From: Cymbidium sinense
Lineage: Eukaryota; Streptophyta; Magnoliopsida; Asparagales; Orchidaceae
Assembly: GCA_021442155.1 (NCBI GenBank)
Contig: CM038221.1
Span: 45,021,648 to 45,085,647 of the forward strand
Direction of reading: 5' to 3'
DNA length: 64,000 nucleotides
Shown here: positions 22,555-34,811 of the stretch, in pieces
How the letters are laid out: each line of letters starts with the position of its first letter
Numbering within the stretch: the stretch's first letter is position 1
Translations under genes and position numbers: made by a program
Notes under the pieces: model-generated
Databases searched by the model: none
The model's input: the letters and a program-made list of their open reading frames with translations, nothing else
Told to the model about the DNA's origin: nothing

Positions 22555-22999
22555 CCACGCTCCATTGCGGTATGGCGCGTGGCCCATGATGCATAACCAT
22601 CGACCGCATTTAACGGCAGCGGCAGCAGCGCCACTCAGCGCGCCGAGCCAGCAAAGCTCGTAGTTCAGCGACCAGATCTTCGACGCGATCAGCATCGTCG
22701 ACCGCATCCGACCGATACCCGCTGTTCAGGCGACCCCGATGCGACGATGGCTTGCTCGCTGACAGAGCGGCCTTGCGCTCTGGCCATGTCTTGGCACGCC
22801 GCTACCAGCTCCTGGCGTGCCTGACTCCGTTACGGATGGATTAAATTAACCTAAATCTACACGCATTTCGGCGCATCGACTTGTCATAATATTTGAAAAT
22901 CGTTCTCAAAATGTGCAGTTAATAGACCCTTGAAGAATTTGCTATTTTCAAGTATTTGACATATATTTTGAATGGAGATAATGTCATCCAAAAATAGAG
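22555..22999 (+). other. 3' internal end of the composite: GC-rich segment and polypurine region
   Basis: A GC-rich segment (22555-22845) is followed by the conserved pre-polypurine region (TTGAAAATCGTTCTC, AGAATTTGCTATTTTCAAGT, GATAATGTCATCC) and a purine-rich tract AAAAATAGAG right before the 3' LTR. Orientation is back to +. Confidence 0.65.
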
Positions 23000-23835
23000 C
23001 GATATGACACTTAAAATACTATTAAGTGACAAATCTTGATGTTAAAAGCAAGGCGATCCAAGTTGAAATTGGTAGAATCAAGTTCTTAAAATATCCTTGA
23101 AACTTTGGGATATCGGTTAAATCCCTAAATAGCTCTCAAATATGAAGTGTTTATAGTCAAATCAAGCATCTCGTGGCCGGTTCCAACAAGCCAAAGATCT
23201 TACAATTCTGACTTCATTTGAGCATTCAAATGCACAAAATACATCATATGATCAAGGGGATCATTTTGAGCCGTCAGATGAAGTGAGTGTGCGGATTTTG
23301 TATGTATTCTGACGTCACTCCTCCGATCTATAAATAGCCTCATTCTCCTATGAGAGGAGGAAGTGAAGGAGAAGGGAGGCCAAGAGAGAGGAGAGAGCTC
23401 TAAAGATCCTCAAGCCAACAATCGTCGCAACCCGATTGCGGTCGTCGGCCGTCGTGATCCGTCGTCGACCATTGTTCGGTCATCATCATCCACTCGTGTC
23501 ATCAACATCGTCGTCGGCATTTGTCTGCTTCTATTCTGACGATCATTGTCACATAACGCTGTTGTTCCTTTCTCTCTGATTTTGTAATCCGATATCGGGA
23601 AAATCTTGTACTCTAAAATAGATACGTAAAGCTTTTCTTGGGCTAGGTGGTTTCCCTCTTTTAGGTTTTTCACGTAAAATTCGGAGTTTTATTGTTCACT
23701 CTTTAAATCGTGTGTGTGTCTTTGGATTTCACCTTGAAAGGTGAATACTTTTACTCTCTACGATTTTAGCAGATGTCTTTGGATTTATGTGAAGCTAAGG
23801 CGAATACTTTTTCTCTATGGCGATTTTCTCGCACA
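23000..23835 (+). repeat. Outer 3' LTR of the composite
   Basis: It starts CGATATGACACTTAAAATAC (T to C at the first base of the family TG) and ends GCACA at 23835, followed by ATAAT. The promoter block TCTATAAATAGCC is near 23327. The last part contains a partial duplication of about 65 bp (TGTCTTTGGATTT occurs twice), which makes it longer (836 bp) than the 5' partner. Confidence 0.85.
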
Positions 23836-24381
23836 ATAATAAAATGATTAAAAGATTAGTTATAAAGTCATTTTAAATTAAGATGAATCATTTAATATGA
23901 AAAAGTATTTCAATGAAATTAAATCTAACCAACTCTTTATGAAATATATTAGATATCATAATAATTTTATAAAAAATTAATTAGAATAAGTCTCAAAATT
24001 ATTAAATTTGTTTAACATGAATGCAATTAAAAATAATCAATGAATATTTATACTAGATTAATCTCAAAAAAAAAAATAATTTTAAAATTCATTCTAAATA
24101 AACTTTTGGCTAAGATATTTTAACCTTTTTTTTTTCCACTGCTAAAAAACTGCAGAATCTAATATTTGGATTTAGATCAAGAACTGGTGTTTGTAGAGGT
24201 TGATGCCATTATAAAATATATTTATTCAAGTTAGAATTTAAATCAATATAACAAGCGTATTTAACATATACAAAGGAACACAACTAAGCCTATATAAGAT
24301 TGAGATTAAATGCAACTTTGAGCTAGAATTTAAGCTGAATAAATTAGCTAGAAATTTATTTGATCAAAAATACAATTTTTG

Positions 24382-24469
24382 TTCACCTCTATGTGGTCTT
24401 CTCGCTTAGAATCAAGTCTATGGCTTTCACCTCTATGTGGTCTTCTCGCTTAGAATCAAGTCTATGGCT
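24382..24469. repeat. Exact 44-bp tandem duplication
   Basis: The unit beginning TTCACCTCTATGTGGTCTTC occurs twice in a row with no difference between copies. Recent replication slippage, or an assembly duplication. Confidence 0.9.
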
Positions 24470-25083
24470 TTAGGAATCGCTAATAATCCATTTAACCTTT
24501 CCCGTAGGACATGAAAGTATAAGATTACTAATCTTTTGAGATCGGATTTGTGATGTCAATGATAATAATAAGTGAATTTTTGCACGTTAATCAACTTTTT
24601 TTTTATATATTTATTGAACAAAACTTGTTATAAATATATTTCTATAGTGTAAGTGAATTAAAGAATATAAATTTGTAAATTGATTTAATCATGTAGTCTA
24701 GTTTACGTTATTTGTGTTTATATTATTCATATTATTAATGTTTTACATTATCATTAAGATGGCTATTAGATTGTGTAAAATAATCACTAATATTTGTATA
24801 TATTGATATATATATATATATAATTGATTCTAGTTGTAAACACATAGAAGCAGATTTCACCTAATGTTTATTGAGATCTTTTCAACCTGCTTTGCATATT
24901 TGCAATGGTCAAAAAAAGCTTCACCAACAACTCGGTGTTCTTTAAAGAATTGTGTGCTCGCTAACTAAACGAGTAAACACTAAATGTATACAGTTTCTAT
25001 ATATAAATGAGCCAAATTTAACAATCATTTGTTCGATCCTATTTCGATAATTCAAAATAAAAAATTATATTATATTATATTAT

Positions 25084-25124
25084 AATTATTATTATTATTT
25101 GATTACTATTATTTTATTTATTAC

Positions 25125-25162
<38 letters not shown>
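25084..25162. repeat. (ATT)n microsatellite
   Basis: TTA/ATT triplets with a few interruptions, then ATATATAC. Confidence 0.9.
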
Positions 25163-25165
<3 letters not shown>

Positions 25166-25402
25166 CATATAACATTTACATATCATAATGCGCATATAAA
25201 TTTTGCTAAAATTACATGAAAAGATTGGCCGGTTTGAATCCTCCTCATATTAATAAAAAAAGTTCATCGTTGAATGACTTTCTAGTGATTAGTAACACTA
25301 ACGATTACTTCGTCAATATATAAACATAGAAAAAACAAATTTCAAACAATTAACACAAACAAAGAGTGTTGTTCGCTTCGCTCGTTTACACCCCTAGTTG
25401 CA

Positions 25403-25758
25403 TAGGGGTGTAAGTTAGTCAGCGGAGTCGACTCGAGCTCGACTCATTAACAAGCTCGTGAGCTAAGCTTATTGTGCCACGAGCTTGAGCTCGAGCTCAT
25501 AAACAAGTTCAAAAATTTTAGCGAGTCTACTATTTGACTTGGCTTTATATAATAAACTACAATTATCATATTTCACATTATCGATTTAATAATTTATCTA
25601 TTTTAAACGAGCTCGAGCATTGTCGAGAAGTTTGACTTTCTTTAAATCGAAAGCTCGAAGCGTAATGAGCTCAAGTTGAGCTCGAGCTTGACAGAATTTA
25701 AACAAACTTAGCTCGATTAAGTCAAAACTCAACTCGACTCTACTCATTTACACCTCTA
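25403..25758. mobile_element. Small inverted-terminal-repeat element rich in GAGCTCGAGCT
   Basis: The ends are TAGGGGTGTAA and TTTACACCTCTA, an 11-12 bp inverted repeat, with GAGCTCGAGCTCG words inside. AGGGGTGTAA ends and repeated CGAGCTC sequence resemble common non-autonomous plant DNA elements, probably hAT type. The flanking 8-mers (TAGTTGCA, GGTTACGG) do not match well, so an 8-bp target duplication is not shown. Just outside the left end lies TTACACCCCTA, which makes a palindrome (25387-25413) with it. Confidence 0.45.
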
Positions 25759-27131
25759 GGTTACGGTCGCAAATAATGACGTTTAAGACTGACCCTTGCA
25801 ATAATTTTCTATCATAAATACTTTTACAAATGAGGTGAAAAAAATATGATTTACGACTAATTTTGTGATGGATATATGAATTTCAAAATACTGTTCTTTA
25901 TAGTGTAACCTAACTAATCGACCCAGATTCTAATAAAATAAAAAAATTGAATGACCAACTTAAAATAACTAGCATTCACATTACATTCAAAATACTCAAA
26001 ACATTGAAACAAAACATAAATCTCAAATCAAAACTTAAACAAAATAAAATTAAAATTAAAAAATAAAGAAATAATAGTGATCCCAAATGGCCATATATTA
26101 TTTTATTTAATTTAAAAAAGGTCTTTCATCACATATATTTTTACTTTAAAAATCATATAAAATGAACAAAAGTATATTCATGATATTTAAAATCTAAAAG
26201 TTTATTTTCTTGTTGTGTATGTTGAGTGTGTCTATATATATATATATATTCACTATTCTTTCTATTGGGCTTTCCCTCATAAAAGATGATTAAATATGCT
26301 GTGCTCGTGGGCCAATAGAGGTGTAGCATGCTAAATTGGGTGGCTTGTTTTTGAATGGTCAACTATCAATTCAAAATTTAAAGTTCAAGAGAGTATATAT
26401 ATTACTAATTCAAATATTGTTCCACACTTATCAAATTTGAAATTATTATTAATTTCTTTTTCATCTTAAAATATGAAACTGTTTATTATTAAATCTGAAA
26501 AAGAACTTATGTTCATGTAATCTTATCATTCCTTGGCAACCAAACCGCTTAAACTTCTGACATTTAGTTCCAGTTTAGTAAGTTTAGCCCTTGACTGTAC
26601 ATTGATTCTATTCGGTATTCCTATTTGCAAATGTTATTCACTTAGCTAAAAATATTGTTTTTTATTCTCAAACATAGCACATATAATTCAAATATCATTA
26701 CATATATAATTTGCTTAAAATCAACGCATTGTATCTTTTTAAAAGTAAAAGAGCAAAAATTCAATTAATATGTTCATAAAAGTGACAGCTTTAAGAAACT
26801 AAGATTATCTAAAATCTCAATTAACGTTTATGAATGATGATATGAAAGTATCTGTAGTGTACTTTTCAAATATTTTTTTTATCAGTAAACTGATATTTTT
26901 TTATTATTATCCTAAAAGGCTGTTAAAACATAATTCATGAAGAGTTGTCAGTAATCTCCATTAAATAAGCAATCTGTAAAACAAGCAGAAGCTGTAGATT
27001 ATGCCCTTTAGGTTAGCTAATCTCAAAGAAGATGGGAAACAAGAGAGCAAGATCAAGTTGGCCTTTAGCTTATGAAACGAAACACGGCCAAAAACACAGA
27101 GAAATAAGAGACTTTCAAGGAATAAAATTTG

Positions 27132-28290
27132 GGCTTAATTTTTAAATTAGTCATTTTATAAACTTAATTAGATGATTAGTTATTTTTAAAAAAATTTTAA
27201 AATTATAGTCGCTGATTGGATGGTAGGGATGCTGTCACACCGTCTCACGGCGACGGCCCTTTAATTTTATTTAAAAAAAAAATTAAATGCAATCCATATT
27301 TTTGGCTATATCGACTCATCTAGATTTATGCTTAGTATCGTTTGGAAAGATAATGAAAATTCTAACTTTTATGTTAACAACTTTTGAGGAGTCAATGTTG
27401 AAAATTGAACAAAAAATATATAAGATTGCTTTTTATATCGACTCATTAGATGGTTTTGGCATTGATATTGTTGGAAAGATAATGATATTATTCTCCTTTT
27501 TGATCTAATCTAGGAGTTTTGTAAATGTTACAAGAAATTAAATATATTATGACATCCTTTTTTTTTTTTTTTTGCCATGATACAAATATATATTATTTTT
27601 GGTAATCAATACTCATTATATTTATATAAATTGAGTTTGAATCTTTATGTAATTTAGTTGAATCTTTCCTCTTCATGAGCAAAACTCAATTTATATATAG
27701 AATAAAGTGTTTGATATTACGAAGAAAAGATTCAACTGAATTACATAAAAATTCAAACTCAATTTATATATGAATATAATGTGTTGATATTACCAAAAAT
27801 AATATATCCTTATATTATAAAAAAAAAAAACAAATGACACAATATATTTAATTTTCAGAACTTCGTAAGTCACACATTTACAAGTTCTCACGTGAGATTA
27901 AAAGTCACAACAAGAAGTCAGAATTTTTCATTTTCTTTCCAAAGATACTAACCACTAAACTTGACACCTAATGAGCGATATGACCAAAAAAATGATACAT
28001 CAATATCTTCGAACTTCGTAAGTGATATTTGCAAATACCGCGGCTCACCGGACGAGATTCATCAAAAGTTGTTAACATGAAAGTGAATTTTATTATCTTT
28101 CCAACGATACTAAGATCAAACTGATGAGTGATATAACCAAATAATATGGATGGCGCATTTAATTATTTTTTAAAAAAAAATTTAAGGGTCAGTCGCCACT
28201 GACCGAGCGACTAGGCCTATTTTTAAATTTTTTTTAAATGGCTAATCACCTAATTAAGTTTATAAAATAGCCTAATTTAAAAATTAAGCC
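27132..28290. mobile_element. Mutator-type foldback element, 1159 bp, 9-bp target duplication
   Basis: The left end GGCTTAATTTTTAAATTAG and the right end (reverse complement) are the same, and the two halves are inverted copies of each other for most of their length, meeting near 27700. The nine bases before (27123-27131) and after (28291-28299) are both TAAAATTTG: a perfect 9-bp target duplication, the Mutator hallmark. It has no transposase. Its arms share AGTCGC/GAGCGACT and AACATGAAAGT..TTCCAACGATAC sequence with MULE-1 and MULE-2, so it probably depends on their transposase. Confidence 0.88.
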
Positions 28291-28299
28291 TAAAATTTG

Positions 28300-29328
28300 T
28301 GCCGTTTTTCATTATTTTATTTTATTTTATTTTATATACAAGACATGAAATTATTCAAGTATTTAAGAAAATTAATAATTTATAGAATTTTAGATTATTA
28401 TCATTATTTTGGTTATTTTATTTTAATATATTTAAAATTATTCTGAATGTCGTTAATTTATTTTACTGTTATTATCAAAATAAATAAAAACTTGCAAGCT
28501 AAATGTCTTATTTTATCTGAAATATAATTTAAAATAACTTGATATTATTCAATTTTTAAATAAAAGATAAATTGGTAATAAATAATTTGAATTTTATATA
28601 TCACGTGCCATTATTTAAGAATAGAATTCAATGAAAAGTACATCAGAATCCTAAAACCATCATCATACATTCCTACTTTTTTCAACTAGATCACTTTCTA
28701 GTCTATTCATCCAGCCTATGTTTGCCTTTTTTTTTTTTTTCAAATATAACTGAACATGGAGAGCTCAAAAGAAAAAATATAGGTATTATTTTGCTTACTT
28801 TTTATTTTATTTTTTATTTCTTAAAGCGTTTTCACTGTTTCTTAATTTTAACTAATATAATATTTTATTTTATTTTATTTTGAAAGATTTACATATATAT
28901 ATATATATATATATCACATTATTCTTATATATTTATATATATATATAATATTTAAAATTAAATATTTATTTATCTAATAATTTTTTATATTTAAAAATAT
29001 TTATTTTATTTTTTAAAATTAAATGATGATGATATTATTGATGTGATATTATCATATTGAACATTGAGATATTATATATATATAAATATATTAGAATTTA
29101 AATATTAGATATCTAAACATATAAGTATTGTGTAATATGTATGTAAATCCTCTTTTAATTTTAAGTATAAAATAAAAGTATATTTTATATGTTAGAATAT
29201 ATTATATTTTTATTTTTATTGAATAAGATGAAGTGGCAGGCATGGGCATTGTCGTCAGGGGTGGTTGAGTGATGGCTGATCGTGTTCCCACGGTCAGCAG
29301 AATAGCAGCAGTATTAGTGGTGGTGGTC
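28300..29328. other. AT-rich intergenic region
   Basis: Very AT-rich, with poly-T and TTTTATTTTATT runs and an (AT)n near 28890-28914. I see no gene. The last 110 bases (29220-29328) are less AT-rich and are the target of the LINE insertion. Confidence 0.8.
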
Positions 29329-29333
29329 AAAGC

Positions 29334-29366
<33 letters not shown>

Positions 29367-29368
<2 letters not shown>

Positions 29369-30100
29369 TAAAAGGTAAGGGCTTTGCCCAATTTCATTCC
29401 AAAAATATAGTTACAAAAAGAGACCGTATAGAAAGGGAAGACACAAAAGATGAGAAGAGGATACAATCTCAGGCCAAAACAAAAACATAAAAATACAAAA
29501 AAGGGGCAGGAGAAAGACATCCACTAGACTCAGAGTTACAATTTAAGTAAGATCAATAAAGCATTTATCATCCCACCTGCCACCTGCCATCCAGTGGGAC
29601 AGTTTTTATAAGGAATCTCATCCACCAAATGTAAGACAGCCATACAACAAGCTTTCCAATTCAGATCAAACCCATCCCAGGTTTCAGGTGGCACCATCCA
29701 AGGAGGGATCAACAATGTCACAGCTGGGTAAAGGATCGGGTGAACCATCTCTGACAACATAATTCTCATCATCGCCCCCAGCAAATGGATGAGTGTTCTA
29801 AAACAAAGAAGCAGAAATGGCCAATGAGGTGGCACCATCCAAAAGAGATCGCAATGTCATAAAAAAGGATCATGTGAGCCATCCTTAAAACTACACTAGT
29901 TTCATCTTCCTCCAGTTGTAAAAGTAACAGAAAGAGCAATTCTCAAAAAAGAACAGCAATAGCGTTTGGCCAATACCGAAAAAACTATAAGATACATAGA
30001 CCGAACGTAGGATAGTATACCATCGCCTTTGCAGCCCAAAACGCTTCATACGAAAGCACCAAATCCATTACGGCAACACATCGCTCAGATTTCTTGGCTA
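29367..30100 (-). other. LINE 3' untranslated region with a 141-bp tandem duplication
   Basis: GGTGGCACCATCCAA begins similar blocks at 29687 and 29828; the blocks share a GATC(A)..CAATGTCA and GTGA(A/G)CCATC pattern. Reading frames here (29536-29838) have no known domain. Confidence 0.6.
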
Positions 30101-30173
30101 GAAACATTCAAAATTACCCACACTACTGAAATTTTGAAAGACTCCAAAGTAAAGATAACCTGTTGAGGATCGC

Positions 30174-33100
30174 TTAATTTTCCAGCATCTTGAGAGATAA
30201 GCATTTCTTAATTTTAAAGCAAAGAGCTTCAAAAGAAGTTTCTTTAGCCTGAAATAGTCTATAGTTCCTTTCACACCACAATGTATACACAATAATAGAC
30301 ACCATCAATAAGTAAAGCCTCGACAAGGCTTTATGTTCAAAAGATGAAGCAGCAGCAAGAACTTGCTGCAAAGTTGGGTGCAGCAAGAAAAAGTTCTCAT
30401 TTGGGAGAATTGATTTAATGATTCTGAATGAAAAGGGACATCCAAAAAAAATGTGTGAGTGCGATTCCTTTTCACCCTGACAGAATTTACAATCAATAAC
30501 AGAGCCAAGGCCTCTTGAACACAAAACATCGTATTTTAAAACATTTAGGTATGCCATCCAAATAAAAATATAGCATAGTTTAAGGAGAACCCTTTGAACC
30601 GGATGTCTTTGGACCACTCCACTATTATTGATTATAGATAGCAAGAAGGATAAGTCTATCGGATAGATTTTTTTCCATCCCAATGAATCTCATCCGATGG
30701 ACAAAGGAACATCACCAATGGAATATGAATGATTCTAGCTGGATGGAATTGGGTGAACCACCCATCTATTGTTCACAATAATAGAGGTTAAACGAGCTTG
30801 TTTAAGGAAATTTAACCAGGAAAAACATGATTATCCTAATATATCATATAGTGATCTGCCATAACACCACGGATCAAAAAAGAGAGAAAAAGAAGCGCCA
30901 TCACCAATAGAAAAAAAAAAGGATATTATCTCTAAATCGAGAAGAAAGCAGGTGAATTTCTCTCCAAAGGGCAGAAGAGCGAACCAGTTTGAGCCAGACC
31001 GAGCCATACTTGGAACATAGCCAAGAGGCAAATGGGTTGGAGTGGTTTAAAACCTTCCATAGAACCTTTACTTTACTTAAGACATTAAGGGTATTTATAG
31101 ATATTAGCCCAGTTCCCCCCATATTTCTAGGAAGTGTGGTTTTAAACCAAGATATAGTATGCATTTTCTTGCCCAGCACTCCATGGAAGAAAATTTTTGA
31201 AGTAATAGAGGTTAGTTTCCTGGGAATAGTTTTAGGAATGGACACTACCCTGAACCGAAAAGATAAACAACCATTGATGGATGACCGAATAAGCTGCAAC
31301 CGACCCCCATAGGACAACCATCTGGACTTCCATCCCATCAGCCAGGAAGATATTCTATCAAGAAGAGCAGAAAAATACTGAGTTTTGAGTTTACCAACAG
31401 TCAATGGCAGGCCCAAATACCTCAAGGGGAACTCCCCCACCTCAAAACTTAAAGTTTGACAGAAAAACTCATTTTCAGTAGTGTGCTTAGAAAAACACAA
31501 CTTAGATTTATGAAGATTGACTTCCAGCCCAGTGGAGGTAAAGAGTATGTATAGAGCATCATTAAGAGCAGCTTGCACTAATCCGCTACCACAACAGATG
31601 TCATCAAAACAAAGCAGATGAGATATGTGATAGTTGCCAGATGAGATCGGTTTAAATAAGCCCTGTTCAACTTTTTGATCCATTATATAAGAGAAAATTC
31701 CATAATTATAGTGAATAGAAAAGGAGATAGAAGACACCCTTGTCGAAGACCATTTGCAGAGGTGAAATAACCTTTGATCTATCCATTTAACAAATATTTC
31801 AGGAAAGCCTTTATGCTTAAGTCTAAGCAAGAGAGCTTCACGGTTAACACTATCAAAGGCTTTTCGAAGATCTATCTTTGTACAAAATATATATATATAT
31901 ATATATAATGGTATTACAGAGAGATATGGGTCTGAAGTCAGCCAAGGAAGTAGCATGTTTCGCTTTAGGAATAAGAGTGATAACACTATGCTTTATACAA
32001 TCAGGAATCTGATATGTTTTAAAAAAATGCTGAATCGCAAGTAAGAATTATTTCCCAATGATATCCCAACAACTAATGAAAAAAGTTGATGTAAAACCAT
32101 CTGCCTAGAGATTTATTTCCATTGATGCTATGGATGTAATAATTTTAATTAAGAAATAGGTGCTCAAGATACATATTGAGAAATGACATTTCCAACAGGA
32201 ATATTTTGAAAATAAGTAAGATCCGATTTCTCCTTATTAAATAGAGACATATAGGAATTACAAATCGCATTTGCAATCTCACTAGGGTTAGTAAAAGTAC
32301 CATAATCCGTTTCTAATTCTTTAATAAGGTTCATATTCCCTCTCTCCTTAATAGAGTGGTATAAGAACTTAAGATCATCATCAGCATGTATAAGCCAATA
32401 ATTTTTGGCTCGTTGTTTAAACCATAGACTTTCCTCCTCGCAACCTCAAAGTATTGGGAATTTATGTCTTGCAATTGATGATGCAGAGTAGTGTTTAGAG
32501 GGTCCCTTTCTAGAGCTTGTAAATGTTTGTCCTGTTCTATTTTAAGCTGATTCAATTGCTGCTTTAGAGGATGACTATCCCAATGGAAATTTCTTAGAGA
32601 TCTTTTAACATTTTTATGCTTCTTGAATAGCACCATCAATGGGTCTCCTTCAACATAAGCAGCCCAAGCACCCCTCACAACATCTTGAAACTGTGGATAA
32701 AGAGCCCAATAATTTCTAAACATAAATCAGTGGAACTGATGATCAACCATCTTTGAGCATAATATCAGAGGAGAGTGATCCGATGATAGTGGGGGAGTAA
32801 CCTTATAGAAAGAGTGGGGGAAACACTCCAACCACTTCTCATTACAAAGCATTCTATCCAACTTAGATAGAATAGGAAGATCGGTCCTTTTATTGGACCA
32901 AGAATATAGCAGACCTGACTAGATAGATCCAATAACCCTGCATCATTGATACAATCTAAAAAATTAGAAAGACGGTTTAGATGTGTGGCCTTACCTCCAG
33001 CTTTTTCATGTGAATAAAGAATGCGCTTGAAATCACCTATCGAACCATGGATCTCCCATAGAGCAAGAGACTCGATAGAGTTCCAAAGATCCCTCTTATT

Positions 33101-33456
33101 AGAAGCGTCATTGTGTGCATATATCCAAGTTATATAGAAGACCGTGAGCTTGGGTAAGAGGCAATCTCGTGAATAAATTGTGAGGACATCTGTAATGAAA
33201 GAAACATTTTCTAATTCCACTTTAACCAGATACGACCACCCAAGCTTTGATCAAAATTGTTGCAACCGATTTCTGAAGGGAAGAACTTTAATCTATTACT
33301 AGCAGAAGTGACAAGAGAGTGATCTCTAGCGAGCTTAGTTTCAAGGAGACAAAGCATATCCAGCTGAAACTCCCTAATTATTCTTCGACAGTCTTGAGTC
33401 CGGCCCTCGGCCAATAACCCCCTCACATTCCAACAGCCTAACTTTGGAGGGAGCAT
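30174..33456 (-). pseudogene. LINE ORF2 remnant: endonuclease, reverse transcriptase, zf-RVT
   Basis: ORF2 of L1 elements nicks target DNA and copies the element RNA into it. From the N terminus: GCWNVRGLL and LLETKLARD (apurinic-type endonuclease start, 33456-33330), GDFKRIL (N to K change in the usual GDFN) near 33045, SSDHSPLIL near 32780; a linker frame (32723-32331); RT motif A as KIDLRKAFDSVNRE (about 31880-31840), a motif C reading CFDD where FADD is usual (about 31595), YLGLPL (31425), GGRLQL (31300); and a zf-RVT domain with CKFC and HIFFGCPF (30683-30174). A frameshift sits before motif C and an (AT)n insertion lies at 31887-31907. Not functional as read. Confidence 0.88.
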
Positions 33457-33471
33457 TAAAGATAATTGAGA

Positions 33472-34811
33472 TTAATGGTTTTTCCCCTTCTTCTTAGCCT
33501 TTGGAGCTAAGGAAGAGGAGGAGGAGTTGGTCTTTGGCATAGTCTTTCCTTGGTGTTGTTTCCCAGGGGATTTTGATCTATCAGCCGCCTTCATAGGGGA
33601 AGCTATAGCTGATCGGGTGATAATACTATAGAGAACATTAGAGGTGGAGGTGTTCAAATCTTCGTTGTCATCTTCATTTGAGGTAACATTGTTGTCTTCA
33701 TGCTCAGGAGAAGAATGTGATTGAGTTGGGAGCTAATTCAAGTCATTTAGAGGAGTAGGATTATGAGGAGGAGGATTTTCAGCAATCACAGCTTGACTCG
33801 GCTCATAAGAGGGGTCCTGTGGTTCGGTCTGTGAGGAAGGAGAGGTAATTTTTTCAGCCAAATTAGGAGGGTTCCTCCTAGGAGACTGAAATGATGATCT
33901 ACCTTGAGGTTTCCTACTTCGGCTACGTCCCCTATTCCCTTGTTGATTGGTTTCTGTGAGAGGGCATTGGGCCTAGGAGTGTGAGAAGGTGGAACACTTC
34001 CCACAAGATTGTGGTTTCCAATTATATTGAATCTCTTGTTCAATTTTGATCCCATTCAGATTAATGAAAACAGTATCGGGTAAAATAGAAGTAGGGCTGA
34101 TTTGGACACATATTCGAGCGAAAGTAAGACTCGCTCTAGTAGCCGTTAAATGATCAACCGCAAAAGGAATGCCTATCTTGCTAGCTACCTAGAGAAGCCT
34201 TCTAATTGAACATAAGGGAAAATTAGGAAGCTTAATCCAAAGTGGAATATTAGTAAAATTTCCTTAACCGGAAAATCCCAAGATCACTTCTTGAAGACAA
34301 AGGGTCTACCATTTAGGAAGCAGGGTCCATTGTCCCAAACCATGTCAAAGTCTTCCTGGCAGGAAAATTTTAGAAGAAAAAAATCTCCTTCTAGTGTTAA
34401 CAGATCGAAATGTCCCTTGAACACCCATTTGTTTTTAATGGCAGCTAGTAGTGATCCATAAAATGGACGTTTCTCAATGGCATGACCTACTAAACAGAGT
34501 TTCCAAATGTTCTATCCAACCTCAAGTTCGGCCTCAGAAAAACTAACCTCCTCCTCTATCGAAGGAGTGTAGGTTAGATTGAGGGTTTTATCAACCGATG
34601 GATAGGAGCTAAGTAGCTTCTTCCAATTGCTGATGGCGGGAGGTCTTAATGCTGGGGAGGAAGGAGGAGGAAGGTGCACCCCATGTAGCACGGGGAGGGC
34701 ACCCAGAATAGAACCAGATGCGAATTGAGGGGGAGAGAATGATGAGGTTTGTCTAGGGTCCATGATAATGAGGGAGGAAGTGGGTGGAAGAGAGAATGAC
34801 ATTAGAGGCAA
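33472..34811 (-). pseudogene. LINE ORF1 remnant (DUF4283 / zinc-knuckle type)
   Basis: ORF1 proteins of plant L1 elements bind the element RNA. A start near 34763 (MDPRQTSSF) or 34811 opens a Pro/Ser-rich N terminus with NWKKLLSSYPSVD; after a stop near 34512 comes the DUF4283-like region with IEKRPFYGSLL, KGHFDLLTL and NGRPFVFKKW (about 34480-34290), then a second piece with FARICVQI, QYNWKPQSCGKCSTFSHS and a following C (zinc knuckle C-x2-C-x4-H, final C after a stop; about 34130-33970), then a Pro/Arg-rich tail. Several in-frame stops and frameshifts. Confidence 0.78.

Larger units (their letters stand above)
2496..23835 (+). mobile_element. Composite LTR retrotransposon block (elements B, C, D, E), one 5-bp target duplication
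   Basis: The outermost LTRs (2496-3264 and 23000-23835) are both in + orientation. The five bases before the first (2491-2495) and after the last (23836-23840) are both ATAAT, as expected for the two edges of one insertion. Inside lie two further LTRs (9669-10469 + and 17796-18535 -), a third (21509-22203 -), two LTR fragments, and several internal regions. The segment from about 13.7 to 22.55 kb is inverted relative to the rest. Flipping that block gives a head-to-tail chain of LTR-internal units sharing LTRs. This could be recombination inside one insertion, nesting, or a misassembly; sequence alone does not decide. Confidence 0.75.
23841..27122. other. AT-rich intergenic region
   Basis: No coding region is recognised. 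It contains an exact 44-bp tandem duplication (24382-24469), an (ATT)n tract (about 25084-25162), a terminal-inverted-repeat element (25403-25758), and a short (AT)n (26231-26250). The minus-strand frame at 26153-26362 crosses the (AT)n and has no known domain. Confidence 0.8.

Noticed and set aside
29314..29520. Reading frame ending in a lysine run
   Set aside because: The lysines are the LINE poly(A) tail read in frame.
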